NCBI GenBank assembly: GCA_026415535.1
Contig: JAOAGX010000018.1
Span: 1-15,211, forward strand
Direction of reading: 5' to 3'
Source of the DNA: Armatimonadota bacterium
Lineage (GTDB): Bacteria; Armatimonadota; UBA5829
Length of the DNA stretch: 15,211 nt
The notes below the pieces were generated by a model. That model worked only from the letters and a program-made list of their open reading frames with translations, ran no database searches and was not told where the DNA came from. Positions 7,606 to 13,911 of the stretch are shown piece by piece (within the stretch, counting starts at the first letter, position 1; the number at the start of each line of letters is the position of its first letter). A program made the position numbers and the translations under genes.

Positions 7606-8163
7606 TCAAGCATCAGGGTTAATCAGACATGTATAGATCAAATGTCCCAGGATCAAGTGAACATCCTCGATCCGCTGCATATTGTCACTTTGTACCACGA
7701 TTGACTTCTGCGCGACCTGTGCTAACTTGCCGCCGCCCATACCCGACCAGCCTATTGTGATTGCCCCCATTTCATTCGCCTTTTCGATTGCGCGTAGCAC
7801 GTTCGGCGAGTTTCCGCTACCGCTTATGCCGATTACCACATCGCCGGGTTCGACGAGGCTTTCGACCTGCTCGACGAAAACTCGCTCATACCCTGCGTCG
7901 TTGGCCCAAGCGGTGATAAGCGGAGTCGATTCGGCAAGGGAGACCACCTTGAACCTCTTACCCGTGTGCTCCTTGACGCCTTTTTGCAGGTCCTCTGCGA
8001 TGTGAGTCGAGTTGGCAGAACTGCCGCCGTTTCCGAGTAAAAATACCTGTCTACCTTCCTCGTGAGCCTTTTTAAGCGTGTCGACCACGTCTCGGATCGC
8101 GTCCTCAGGCAGCGAGGAAATCGCATCCTTAACGAGTCGAAGGTATTCCGATATTAAAGACAT
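7606..8163 (-). CDS. gmhA: Sedoheptulose 7-phosphate isomerase (SIS domain)
   Basis: Converts sedoheptulose 7-phosphate to D-glycero-D-manno-heptose 7-phosphate, the first committed step of heptose synthesis. The 185-aa length is typical of the family. Seen: FLLGNGGSSANSTHIAEDL at residues 41-59, which holds the phosphate-binding Ser residues and the His/Glu of the active site; the second SIS motif GISGSGNSPNV at 112-122; and the C-terminal IEDVHLILGH helix. Two adjacent ATG codons (8166 and 8163) follow GGAGG at 8175-8171; the second has the better seven-base spacing. A longer frame starting with TTG at 8202 lacks such a site. It lies between hddA and gmhB in the same orientation. Confidence 0.92.
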   Translation of the reverse strand: MSLISEYLRLVKDAISSLPEDAIRDVVDTLKKAHEEGRQVFLLGNGGSSANSTHIAEDLQKGVKEHTGKRFKVVSLAESTPLITAWANDAGYERVFVEQVESLVEPGDVVIGISGSGNSPNVLRAIEKANEMGAITIGWSGMGGGKLAQVAQKSIVVQSDNMQRIEDVHLILGHLIYTCLINPDA

Positions 8164-8228
8164 CATTCCACCTCCGCCAGCAACCACGGTTCTGTACCCC
8201 AATCCGGTTACCTAACATGGTCACGTGG

Positions 8229-9206
8229 CTATCTTCTAACGTTGAAAATAATCTTAGATCCATCCCGTGCGAGAGAAATGGGTAGCTCGCGCAGATGTGA
8301 GAGTTTCTTGCGGACGGCGGCGCGGTTTTCTGGGGGTGTGCATACCAGGAAGAACCCTCCGCCTCCTGCCCCCGTCACCTTGCATCCCAATGCCCCAGCG
8401 GAAATGGCGGCTTCGACAAGCTCATCTATCAGCGGGTTGGAGATCGTGCTGGCAAGTTGACGTTTGCGGTTCCAACCTTCTCGCAGTGTTTGTCCAAGAG
8501 AAGCGATCGCCCCTAGTTTAAGAAGCCGGGCAAGTTCGTCGGCCTGATCGCGCATCTCGACAAGCAAATTGAACCTCTGTGCGATATTGCTTTTCTGTTC
8601 AGTGAGTACTTCTGAAGAGTCCCTTGTGACGCCGGTGTAGAATAAAAGCAAGCTCTCATTGAGTCGTTGTCTGGCGTTTTCGTCTATGGCGATTGTATTA
8701 ACTTCGACTTCGTCGTTGGGGTAGAACCTGAAGTGCCTTAGTCCTCCATAAGCCGCTATATACTGATCCTGCTTGCCGATTGGTTTGCCAAGAATGTCGA
8801 TTTCGATCCGACACGCTTGAGCGGCCAGTTCGGCCGCTGTTACGCTTTCTCCTTTGTAAGCATAAAGCGCGTTCAGCAAGCCAACCGTCACAGTGCTAGA
8901 CGAACCCAATCCAGAGCCTTCAGAAGGCACGTCGGCCATTGTGGATATTTCGATCCCTTTTTCGATGCCCACCATCTTCATGGCTTCGCGGACGAGCTCG
9001 TGCTGTATCTGGTCGGTCGACTCGACCATCTCAGTCCGCGTATATCCAACTCGAATTAGGTCGTCGAATCGTTCTTTTATGATTACGTAGACATACTTAT
9101 CTATCGCGGTGGATACGACGCTACCGTATTCCTTTTCGTAAAAATCCCTGAAGTCGGTTCCGCCGCCTGCAAAGCTGATTCGCAAGGGCGTCTGAGTAAT
9201 AATCAA
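8229..9206 (-). CDS. hddA: D-glycero-alpha-D-manno-heptose 7-phosphate kinase (GHMP family)
   Basis: Phosphorylates heptose 7-phosphate at C1 to give the 1,7-bisphosphate, the alpha-anomer route that leads to GDP-heptose in S-layer or capsule glycans. It is 325 aa. Seen: the N-terminal TPLRISFAGGGTDF signature of the HddA/fucokinase-like group, the ATP loop GSGLGSSS at 97-104, GKQDQY with the catalytic Asp147, and the C-terminal GAGGGGFF at 279-286. The start is TTG at 9206, supported by a strong AAGGAGGT nine bases away; no better in-frame start exists. It is the first gene of hddA-gmhA-gmhB. The nucleotidyltransferase hddC is not in the window. Confidence 0.9.
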   Translation of the reverse strand: MIITQTPLRISFAGGGTDFRDFYEKEYGSVVSTAIDKYVYVIIKERFDDLIRVGYTRTEMVESTDQIQHELVREAMKMVGIEKGIEISTMADVPSEGSGLGSSSTVTVGLLNALYAYKGESVTAAELAAQACRIEIDILGKPIGKQDQYIAAYGGLRHFRFYPNDEVEVNTIAIDENARQRLNESLLLFYTGVTRDSSEVLTEQKSNIAQRFNLLVEMRDQADELARLLKLGAIASLGQTLREGWNRKRQLASTISNPLIDELVEAAISAGALGCKVTGAGGGGFFLVCTPPENRAAVRKKLSHLRELPISLARDGSKIIFNVRR

Positions 9207-9233
9207 CTGTTGGGACCTCCTTTTAGCACGAAG

Positions 9234-9242
9234 ATTCTATCA
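9234..9242 (-). promoter_or_regulatory. Predicted extended -10 promoter of the heptose operon
   Basis: On the minus strand TGATAGAAT (9242-9234) gives an extended -10 (TGN-TAGAAT), 28 bp upstream of the TTG start of hddA. A poor -35 (TTCCCT) lies 17 bp further upstream, as expected where the extended -10 dominates. Confidence 0.45.
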
Positions 9243-9301
9243 CAAGAGGTTGCGATAGGGAAGAGCGTCCGGGTTTAAGGCTATTGCAAACGAGAGCGCA
9301 A

Positions 9302-9330
9302 ACTCCGACGTCTTCGCTCGGAGTAACGTT
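9302..9330. repeat. Interspersed hairpin repeat, copy 1
   Basis: ACTCCGA (9302-9308) pairs with TCGGAGT (9318-9324) around a nine-base loop. The right half, CTTCGCTCGGAGTAACGT, aligns with CTTCGCTCAGAATGACGT of the second copy, with substitutions on both arms that preserve pairing. Confidence 0.55.
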
Positions 9331-9373
9331 GTGTTGCGCAAATATACGCTAACTGTTGCTCAAACACTTCTTA

Positions 9374-9402
9374 GATTCTTCGCTTCGCTCAGAATGACGT
9401 AG
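9374..9402. repeat. Interspersed hairpin repeat, copy 2
   Basis: ATTCT (9375-9379) pairs with AGAAT (9391-9395) around CTTCGCTTCGCTC-like sequence. On the minus strand it reads GTCATTCTGAGCGAAGCGAA, a form of intergenic repeat I recall from many unrelated bacterial genomes. It lies 72 bp from copy 1 in the same orientation. Confidence 0.6.
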
Positions 9403-9632
9403 TGTAGAACAAAGAACGTCTTGGAGCGCAGTGTGATTCGCAGCCTTTCGACTCCTCGCGGACGCCTTTAGTCACAAAGCAGGCACAGCCTCGCTGGCGA
9501 ACCCCAAGGCTTAGGATTGTAGAGCATTACAAAGGCTCGGTGCGAAGCTTCAAGAACCCTCTTTTCCCTGAAGGAACGTGCTCCCTTTTGGGGTAAGAAT
9601 GTTTGGCAAGCTGCGATTTCGCATAAAGGACG

Positions 9633-10373
9633 GTGTCGAGATTGGCACAGGGTGTCGGGGACAAGTTTCAGCAGGAAACTAAATACCATCCAAACAAGCT
9701 CTTTGGGCCAGGTCCTGACTGGGCTGCTAGGCCTGAAACCCTTAAAGAGTATCCTCAGGCAAAGTCCTTCAAACTTCCTTCGCCAAAAGCGGGCGCCCGG
9801 AGATTCCTTGACGAGGTTCTTCGCGAGAGGCGCAGTGTCCGGGATTACTCGCCGAAGCCGGTCACTATCGACCAACTTTCTTTTTTAACCTGGGCAGCTG
9901 ACGGTGTTCAGCGGGAAGAGCACGGATGCTGGTTTCGCACCGCGCCATCAGCTGGGGCGCTATATCCTGTCGAAACCTATCTTGTGGCGAACAGAGTCGA
10001 GGATCTTGCGCCCGGCGTCTATCACTACAATGTTCGTGCCCACGCCCTCGAAATGATAAGGCAAGGGGACTTTTCTTCTCAGGTTACTTTGGCGGCCTTA
10101 GGCCAACAAATGTGCGGTGACGCGGCCGTAGTGTTCGTGTGGACAGCCGTATTCCAGCGCTGTAGGTGGAAATATGGCCAGCGCGCCTACAGGTATGTCT
10201 ATCTCGACGCGGGTCACATCGCACAGAACCTAGCCTTAGCGGCGGTCGCTTTGGGACTAGGTTCCTGTCAGATCGGCGCTCTGTTTGATGACGAAGTCAA
10301 TAGAATCATCGAGGTTGACGGAATCGAAGAGAGCGTGCTTTATATGACGTGTGTTGGTTACCCGAGTCGCTAG
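9633..10373 (+). CDS. SagB-type nitroreductase-family oxidoreductase
   Basis: FMN-dependent oxidoreductase of the SagB/ThcOx subgroup, 246 aa. Seen: an N-terminal FQQETKYHP and DWAARPETLKEYP region typical of SagB-like proteins; the FMN-contacting RRSVRDYSPKPVTIDQLSFL at about 67-86; the second FMN segment RTAPSAGALYPVETYLV at about 102-118; and the C-terminal GHIAQNLALAAVALGLGSCQIGAL. SagB proteins oxidise azolines in peptide natural products when encoded with YcaO cyclodehydratases. None is present here, so this is more likely one of the many stand-alone members of unknown substrate. The start is GTG at 9633, two bases from AAAGGA, or TTG at 9642 with eleven-base spacing; an in-frame TAA at 9624 limits the choice. 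It stands alone on the plus strand. Confidence 0.85.
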   Translation: MSRLAQGVGDKFQQETKYHPNKLFGPGPDWAARPETLKEYPQAKSFKLPSPKAGARRFLDEVLRERRSVRDYSPKPVTIDQLSFLTWAADGVQREEHGCWFRTAPSAGALYPVETYLVANRVEDLAPGVYHYNVRAHALEMIRQGDFSSQVTLAALGQQMCGDAAVVFVWTAVFQRCRWKYGQRAYRYVYLDAGHIAQNLALAAVALGLGSCQIGALFDDEVNRIIEVDGIEESVLYMTCVGYPSR

Positions 10374-10413
10374 TGGTCATAAAAGCCGGATCGGTTTTGG
10401 GTTGGGTGCAGCT

Positions 10414-10812
10414 TTATCGCCTTAGTGCGATTATAAGAACCGACCCGAGTGTTACAAGCAGCTGAGGCCAGCGGCAACGAGCTTTCCTTCCATGATATTT
10501 CCCGTTGTTTATGTGGGTTGGGAACACTTTTTCGTCCTCATCGATAAGCCCGATCAGGTTCAGCACGTGTTCGATATCCGGGACGATCGCGCCCACACCT
10601 CCCCAGAACTCGGGTGAATCCGGGCCCTTCCAAGCTGCGATTCCTGCCAGTGTAGCGGCTAGTAGGGGTGCTTCAACTTGGGCACGATAATCGCGGTGGG
10701 GCAGTGAGTCCGTTACGACGTGCGACGCGACACCAGCCGCGAATGCGCTTGTCTTGTCACGCAAAATCGAGCCTAGCGCGGCTCCAACAGTGACATGGAC
10801 AGCTCCAATCAA
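10414..10812 (-). CDS. Small predicted membrane protein with His/Asp motifs
   Basis: A 132-aa protein I cannot assign with confidence. It has hydrophobic segments near residues 2-16, 47-60 and 117-130, and conserved-looking polar motifs: ASHVVTDSLPHRDYR at 29-43 and IVPDIEHVLN at 76-85. Such His/Asp pairs inside a small membrane protein recall the YdjM (PF04307) group of putative membrane-bound metal-dependent hydrolases, but the order of motifs differs and this is only a resemblance. It starts with TTG at 10812, directly after the TAG stop (10816-10814) of the lytic transglycosylase gene, so translation is probably coupled. The ribosome site would lie within the end of that gene (GGGGGGCGGGAATAGG). 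Confidence 0.65.
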   Translation of the reverse strand: MIGAVHVTVGAALGSILRDKTSAFAAGVASHVVTDSLPHRDYRAQVEAPLLAATLAGIAAWKGPDSPEFWGGVGAIVPDIEHVLNLIGLIDEDEKVFPTHINNGKYHGRKARCRWPQLLVTLGSVLIIALRR

Positions 10813-10813
10813 C

Positions 10814-11845
10814 CTATTCCCGCCCCCCGCAGAGCTGTTTGTAAATCGAGGTTACCTTGCGGACGTAGTTTTGCGTTTCACGGTAGGGAGGGATGCCGCC
10901 GTGTCTCTTGACAGCGCCAGGACCGGCGTTATAAGCTGCAAGTGCCAAAGCCAAATCGTTCCAGGTCAGCTCGTTCCAGCTCTTTCGACCGGACATTCGG
11001 TCCAACATACTCCTGATATATCTCACGGAGCCATAAATGTTTTGAACTGGGTCGTATGCATTATCCACCCCTAGGCCAGCGGCGGTTGTCGGCATAAGCT
11101 GGCCCAGTCCCATCGCGCCGCACCTGGACGTAGCGTTGATCCTGAAATTCGACTCAGCTAGGATCACGGCGCACACCAGCCTCGCATCAACCCCGTATCG
11201 ATAACTGAATCCTAGTATGCTTCGAGCAATTGTGTCGGCCTGTGCGTTCGTTAGCTTGGTGTTGAATCGCTTTATTGCATCACGGTACGCACGCACTATC
11301 TGTTCAACGGTGAGGAGCTGGTTATGCTTCGGCTGATCAGGCGAACCCACTTTGTTTCTCTTGAATGAGGCGGACGAGGGCGACGTTGCGTTCTTAGCAG
11401 TGGCAGTTGCCGCGGTTTTGGCTGCTTCAGCGCGTGCCCAGGTTTCTTCGAGGCGGCAAAGCTCGGCGTTGTAAGCACAGCAAATCAATCTCAGGTCGTT
11501 CAACCCGTGGTAGCAGTTCTGTCCAACTCTTACGAGACACGCCAGCTCTGGGCCAGGGTTCTCGACAGGGAGCTCGTCGGCGTCGATAAGGTATGATCCG
11601 TTTTCCTTGGTAGTGACAATCACCGTCCAACAGGAGCCGCTCTTTGAGTGTCCGGCGAAACGTCCTCTGATCTCCACAACCTTGCCTATATAGGCCGACG
11701 GATCCGCTGCAGCAATACTGAGCGATACTGCAGCAAGCTTCTTGCGTTCCGCGGCGTATTCTCTCGGGCCGACTGGCGGGGATGCGGTCGCCGACGAGCC
11801 CAGTACCAGAAATGCCGCGAGGGATACTGCCAGTTGGAGTCTCAA
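10814..11845 (-). CDS. Secreted SLT-type lytic transglycosylase
   Basis: Cleaves peptidoglycan glycan strands with formation of 1,6-anhydro-MurNAc ends, outside the cytoplasmic membrane. It is 343 aa: signal peptide about 1-22 (LVLGSSATA); an N-terminal domain of about 100 residues with VVEIRGRFAG and six or so Cys, possibly an OB-like fold; an Ala/Thr/Ser-rich linker at 138-165; and the SLT domain from about 205. Seen: catalytic Glu231 in VILAESNFRINATS, GAMGLGQLMPTTA at 243-255, LAAYNAGPGAV at 302-312, and PYRETQNYVRKV near the end. The TTG start at 11845 has GAGG nine bases upstream. It is preceded by an extended -10 promoter and coupled to the small membrane protein downstream. Confidence 0.92.
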   Translation of the reverse strand: MRLQLAVSLAAFLVLGSSATASPPVGPREYAAERKKLAAVSLSIAAADPSAYIGKVVEIRGRFAGHSKSGSCWTVIVTTKENGSYLIDADELPVENPGPELACLVRVGQNCYHGLNDLRLICCAYNAELCRLEETWARAEAAKTAATATAKNATSPSSASFKRNKVGSPDQPKHNQLLTVEQIVRAYRDAIKRFNTKLTNAQADTIARSILGFSYRYGVDARLVCAVILAESNFRINATSRCGAMGLGQLMPTTAAGLGVDNAYDPVQNIYGSVRYIRSMLDRMSGRKSWNELTWNDLALALAAYNAGPGAVKRHGGIPPYRETQNYVRKVTSIYKQLCGGRE

Positions 11846-11919
11846 AGGAACTTTCCTCTGATTATCAGATGCACCTGCGCCCGAGGATGTTCACGTGCGC
11901 ACTTGATGGGTGTATGTTG

Positions 11920-11928
11920 ATTATACCA
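11920..11928 (-). promoter_or_regulatory. Predicted extended -10 promoter of the lytic transglycosylase
   Basis: On the minus strand TGGTATAAT (11928-11920) is a perfect -10 hexamer with the TGN extension; no good -35 lies 16-18 bp upstream. The start near 11913 would leave a leader of about 68 nt that includes an 8-bp palindrome GTGCGCAC (11894-11901). Confidence 0.55.
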
Positions 11929-12002
11929 CGTCAGGGTTGGAATCTCGGAAAACGAGCTGAGATCGCTGGTTAAATTATTGCGACAAGCGTGTTTTTGGAC
12001 AT

Positions 12003-12023
12003 TCTCCTGAGTGTTTGAGGAGA
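12003..12023. repeat. Short inverted repeat downstream of the GNAT gene
   Basis: TCTCCT (12003-12008) and AGGAGA (12018-12023) form a 6-bp stem with a nine-base loop, 45 bp past the acetyltransferase stop. There is no T-run on either side, so it is at best a weak terminator. Confidence 0.25.
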
Positions 12024-12067
12024 GTCGGATCATCGAGAATGAGCAGTTCTACGGCAACAGACTCGGG

Positions 12068-12973
12068 TCACTCCAGATTTTTCTCGTAGTGCCAGAATAT
12101 GCGCGAGACCCGTGCGTTGGCGGTTTTCGAGTAAAAGTAAAGTGGCCCGACGGCGCATATCTCGCAAATCTTGTAACCCTGTCGCTTCATGGCTTGCAGG
12201 CATTTGAGGAACATGAGCGTGCCTACTCCAAGTCCCCGCATCGACTCAATCGTGGCCATCGGTCCAAACCAACCGGGTCTTACGCCGTCGTAGCCTGCAA
12301 ACCCTACTATTTCTCCTTGTCTCTCGGCTATGATTACGGCTGGGGGGTCTTGTTCCGAAGCGTGCTTGATCTGGTAGATCCACCCGGATGAGTGTCCTTC
12401 CTTAGCCATATAATCCCACAGTCGCTGCTCCTCACCCTTTTCCAGACTTCGAGCGGTGATTCCCTCCGCACCTAAGCGAGCTTCAATTGCTTCTGTGGAC
12501 CAGTCTGATTTAGAGAGGTCGACGTCCATATTGAATGCCTCGCCGTTCTTGGTATAGCCGCGACGGATCAAAAACGCAGCCGCTACGGTGTAGCGCGGAT
12601 CCAGGCCCGGGGTAACGTAGTTGGGCCTAGTGAAGCCGATTCTGATTGACGTTGCGCCTCGCTTTGCAGATTCGGTCTCAACAGCTTTAAGCATCTCGGA
12701 TGCTATTCCGCGATTTCTCACCTTCTCTTCAACCGCAAATATCTTGATGCCGCCGCGCACTCCATCTGGTGTGGTGCGGCACAAGCCGAACATGAACCCG
12801 ATTACCTTGCCGTCGATCACCGCTACAGGAGCCAGTCCCGGATCAAAATCGGGATCGCCCAAGGTCTTATGGCGGAATACGTCCAGGGGAAGTCGATCAA
12901 ACTCCATGGTTCGACTAGCCAGTTCCCAGACTTCTTCAAGGTTGTCTTCGTTTAGAGTTGTGTACTCAACCAA
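12068..12973 (-). CDS. Tandem-domain GNAT acetyltransferase
   Basis: 301 aa with two GNAT folds. Domain 1 (about 1-152) has the acetyl-CoA loop VRNRGIASEML at 85-95 and a GLDPRYTVAAAFLIRRGY segment. Domain 2 (about 168-301) has the loop SMRGLGVGTLMF at 244-255 and AVGPLYFYSKTANAR. Both loops keep the R/Q-x-x-G-x-G/A pattern, so both sites may bind CoA. The substrate is unknown. Tandem GNAT proteins include GlmA-type amino-sugar acetyltransferases of cell-wall salvage, and the lytic transglycosylase next door makes that a reasonable guess, no more. The start is TTG at 12973; an upstream in-frame TGA with no ATG, GTG or TTG between fixes it. GGGGG lies about nine bases upstream. The 192 bp before it (12974-13165) show no gene. 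Confidence 0.85.
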   Translation of the reverse strand: MVEYTTLNEDNLEEVWELASRTMEFDRLPLDVFRHKTLGDPDFDPGLAPVAVIDGKVIGFMFGLCRTTPDGVRGGIKIFAVEEKVRNRGIASEMLKAVETESAKRGATSIRIGFTRPNYVTPGLDPRYTVAAAFLIRRGYTKNGEAFNMDVDLSKSDWSTEAIEARLGAEGITARSLEKGEEQRLWDYMAKEGHSSGWIYQIKHASEQDPPAVIIAERQGEIVGFAGYDGVRPGWFGPMATIESMRGLGVGTLMFLKCLQAMKRQGYKICEICAVGPLYFYSKTANARVSRIFWHYEKNLE

Positions 12974-13165
12974 AGCCTTTACCCCCGCAAGTCTACTGAA
13001 CGCTTCGACGTCGGGCTCAAATACGCCTTCGCGAGCGAGCGGAGAGCAGGAATCCGCTCCAAAGAGTCAGTTACCAAAAGGTGATCTTAGAAAGGCGACT
13101 TTAGGCTGGATCGACAGTTGAAACATCTCAAGAGAAGGTTTTTTTGCCCAAAGTTTGGATGCGCA

Positions 13166-13822
13166 TTATTTAGTGGGGTCCCAAATGCTTGATTTTCGCG
13201 CGTCTTCCAGGTCGTCGTAGGAGCAATATTTAGCGTGGGTATCGACATATACGACTGTGGAACCTTCGTAGTGGACTTTTGTTGGAATGTCCCACCTGCT
13301 GCCCCAGTTGAAATCACCGTCATTGATCTTTTCGCGGCTCTCGTGTATCAACAGCAAGACCTCTTTGGGCCGGCGCATGGTGTCAAGGATTACGGTCTGT
13401 CGCGTACTTGTGTCTATGAACATATAGTTCATGCTGTAGCTCAGGGCATAATTCTTGGGTTTTCCCGTTATCTCAGGCGCCGGCTGGTTGCGATCGGATG
13501 GGCAAAGATATACGTCGTTATTGCGTAAGTAAGGCCAAATTTGGCCTTCTCTAGGGTAAACTAACTGTTTAGTTCCTCGAGATCCTTCCCAGCTTGGCCA
13601 TTTAATGCACACACGCGGATTGGGAGATCGTCCGCTGTTGTCGCCGGCATACATTGCAACTGCTATCGCCAGTTGGCGTAGATTTGCTAGGCACCTCTGC
13701 TGATTAGCACGCGCCTTTGCCGAGGATAACAAGGGGAACAATATAGCTGCCAGTATTGCGATGATCGCTATTACCACAAGTAGTTCGATCAACGTGAATC
13801 CGCCGAGGCGCCCTCTGTTCAA
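13166..13822 (-). CDS. Type II secretion/type IV pilin-like pseudopilin
   Basis: 218-aa protein with a class III signal: six-residue positively charged leader, Gly7-Gly8 before Phe9, Glu13 at the +5 position, and a hydrophobic helix to about residue 30 (GFTLIELLVVIAIIAILAA). It would be cleaved and N-methylated by a prepilin peptidase. The C-terminal part, with YLCPSDRN at about 105-112, ends in HYEGSTVVYVDTHAKY, a variant of the H-x-G...DGH motif of the many stand-alone pseudopilins found in Planctomycetes and Armatimonadota (here DTH replaces DGH). No secretion or pilus genes adjoin it. The start is TTG at 13822 with AGGGGGAG six bases upstream and a strong promoter at 13843-13871. Confidence 0.9.
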   Translation of the reverse strand: MNRGRLGGFTLIELLVVIAIIAILAAILFPLLSSAKARANQQRCLANLRQLAIAVAMYAGDNSGRSPNPRVCIKWPSWEGSRGTKQLVYPREGQIWPYLRNNDVYLCPSDRNQPAPEITGKPKNYALSYSMNYMFIDTSTRQTVILDTMRRPKEVLLLIHESREKINDGDFNWGSRWDIPTKVHYEGSTVVYVDTHAKYCSYDDLEDARKSSIWDPTK

Positions 13823-13842
13823 TTTCTACTCCCCCTCTTTGT

Positions 13843-13871
13843 ATTATCTCCTATGCCCACCGATAAGTCAA
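13843..13871 (-). promoter_or_regulatory. Strong predicted sigma70 promoter of the pseudopilin
   Basis: On the minus strand TTGACT (13871-13866), a 17-bp spacer and GATAAT (13848-13843), each one mismatch from consensus. The transcription start would be near 13836, so the leader is only about 14 nt and begins at the ribosome site itself. This suggests high, constitutive expression. Confidence 0.7.
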
Positions 13872-13911
13872 CCGCTGGCAATGGGCTCCTAATTGTGCCG
13901 ATTGCTTTTCG

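Larger units (their letters stand above)
9207..9632. other. 426-bp gene-free region between hddA and the nitroreductase
   Basis: It holds the hddA promoter at its left end, two related hairpin repeats at 9302-9330 and 9374-9402, and a possible further degenerate copy at about 9441-9462 (CCTTTCGACTCCTCGCGG). No frame in 9400-9632 resembles a protein. A minus-strand frame that covers it runs into the nitroreductase in antisense and is judged spurious. No tRNA or recognised riboswitch was seen. Confidence 0.6.

Noticed and set aside
8164..8202. Upstream TTG start for gmhA at 8202
   Set aside because: GGAGG sits between it and the paired ATG codons, and the added Gly-rich residues are simply the translated ribosome site.
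9501..9595. ACCCCAA and TTGGGGT arms about 80 bp apart, considered as a structured leader of the nitroreductase
   Set aside because: The stem is short and the interior shows no nested pairing or match to a riboswitch I know.
9468..9875. 135-codon minus-strand frame across the gap and into the nitroreductase
   Set aside because: Half is antisense to the conserved SagB-type domain and the rest shows no domain or ribosome site.
12981..13079. Short minus-strand frame of about 33 codons ending just before the GNAT start
   Set aside because: No ribosome site, no recognisable sequence and only a TTG start; most likely chance.
12621..13121. 166-codon plus-strand frame opposite the GNAT gene
   Set aside because: Low-complexity Ser/Thr-rich translation typical of an antisense shadow; the GNAT motifs are on the minus strand.
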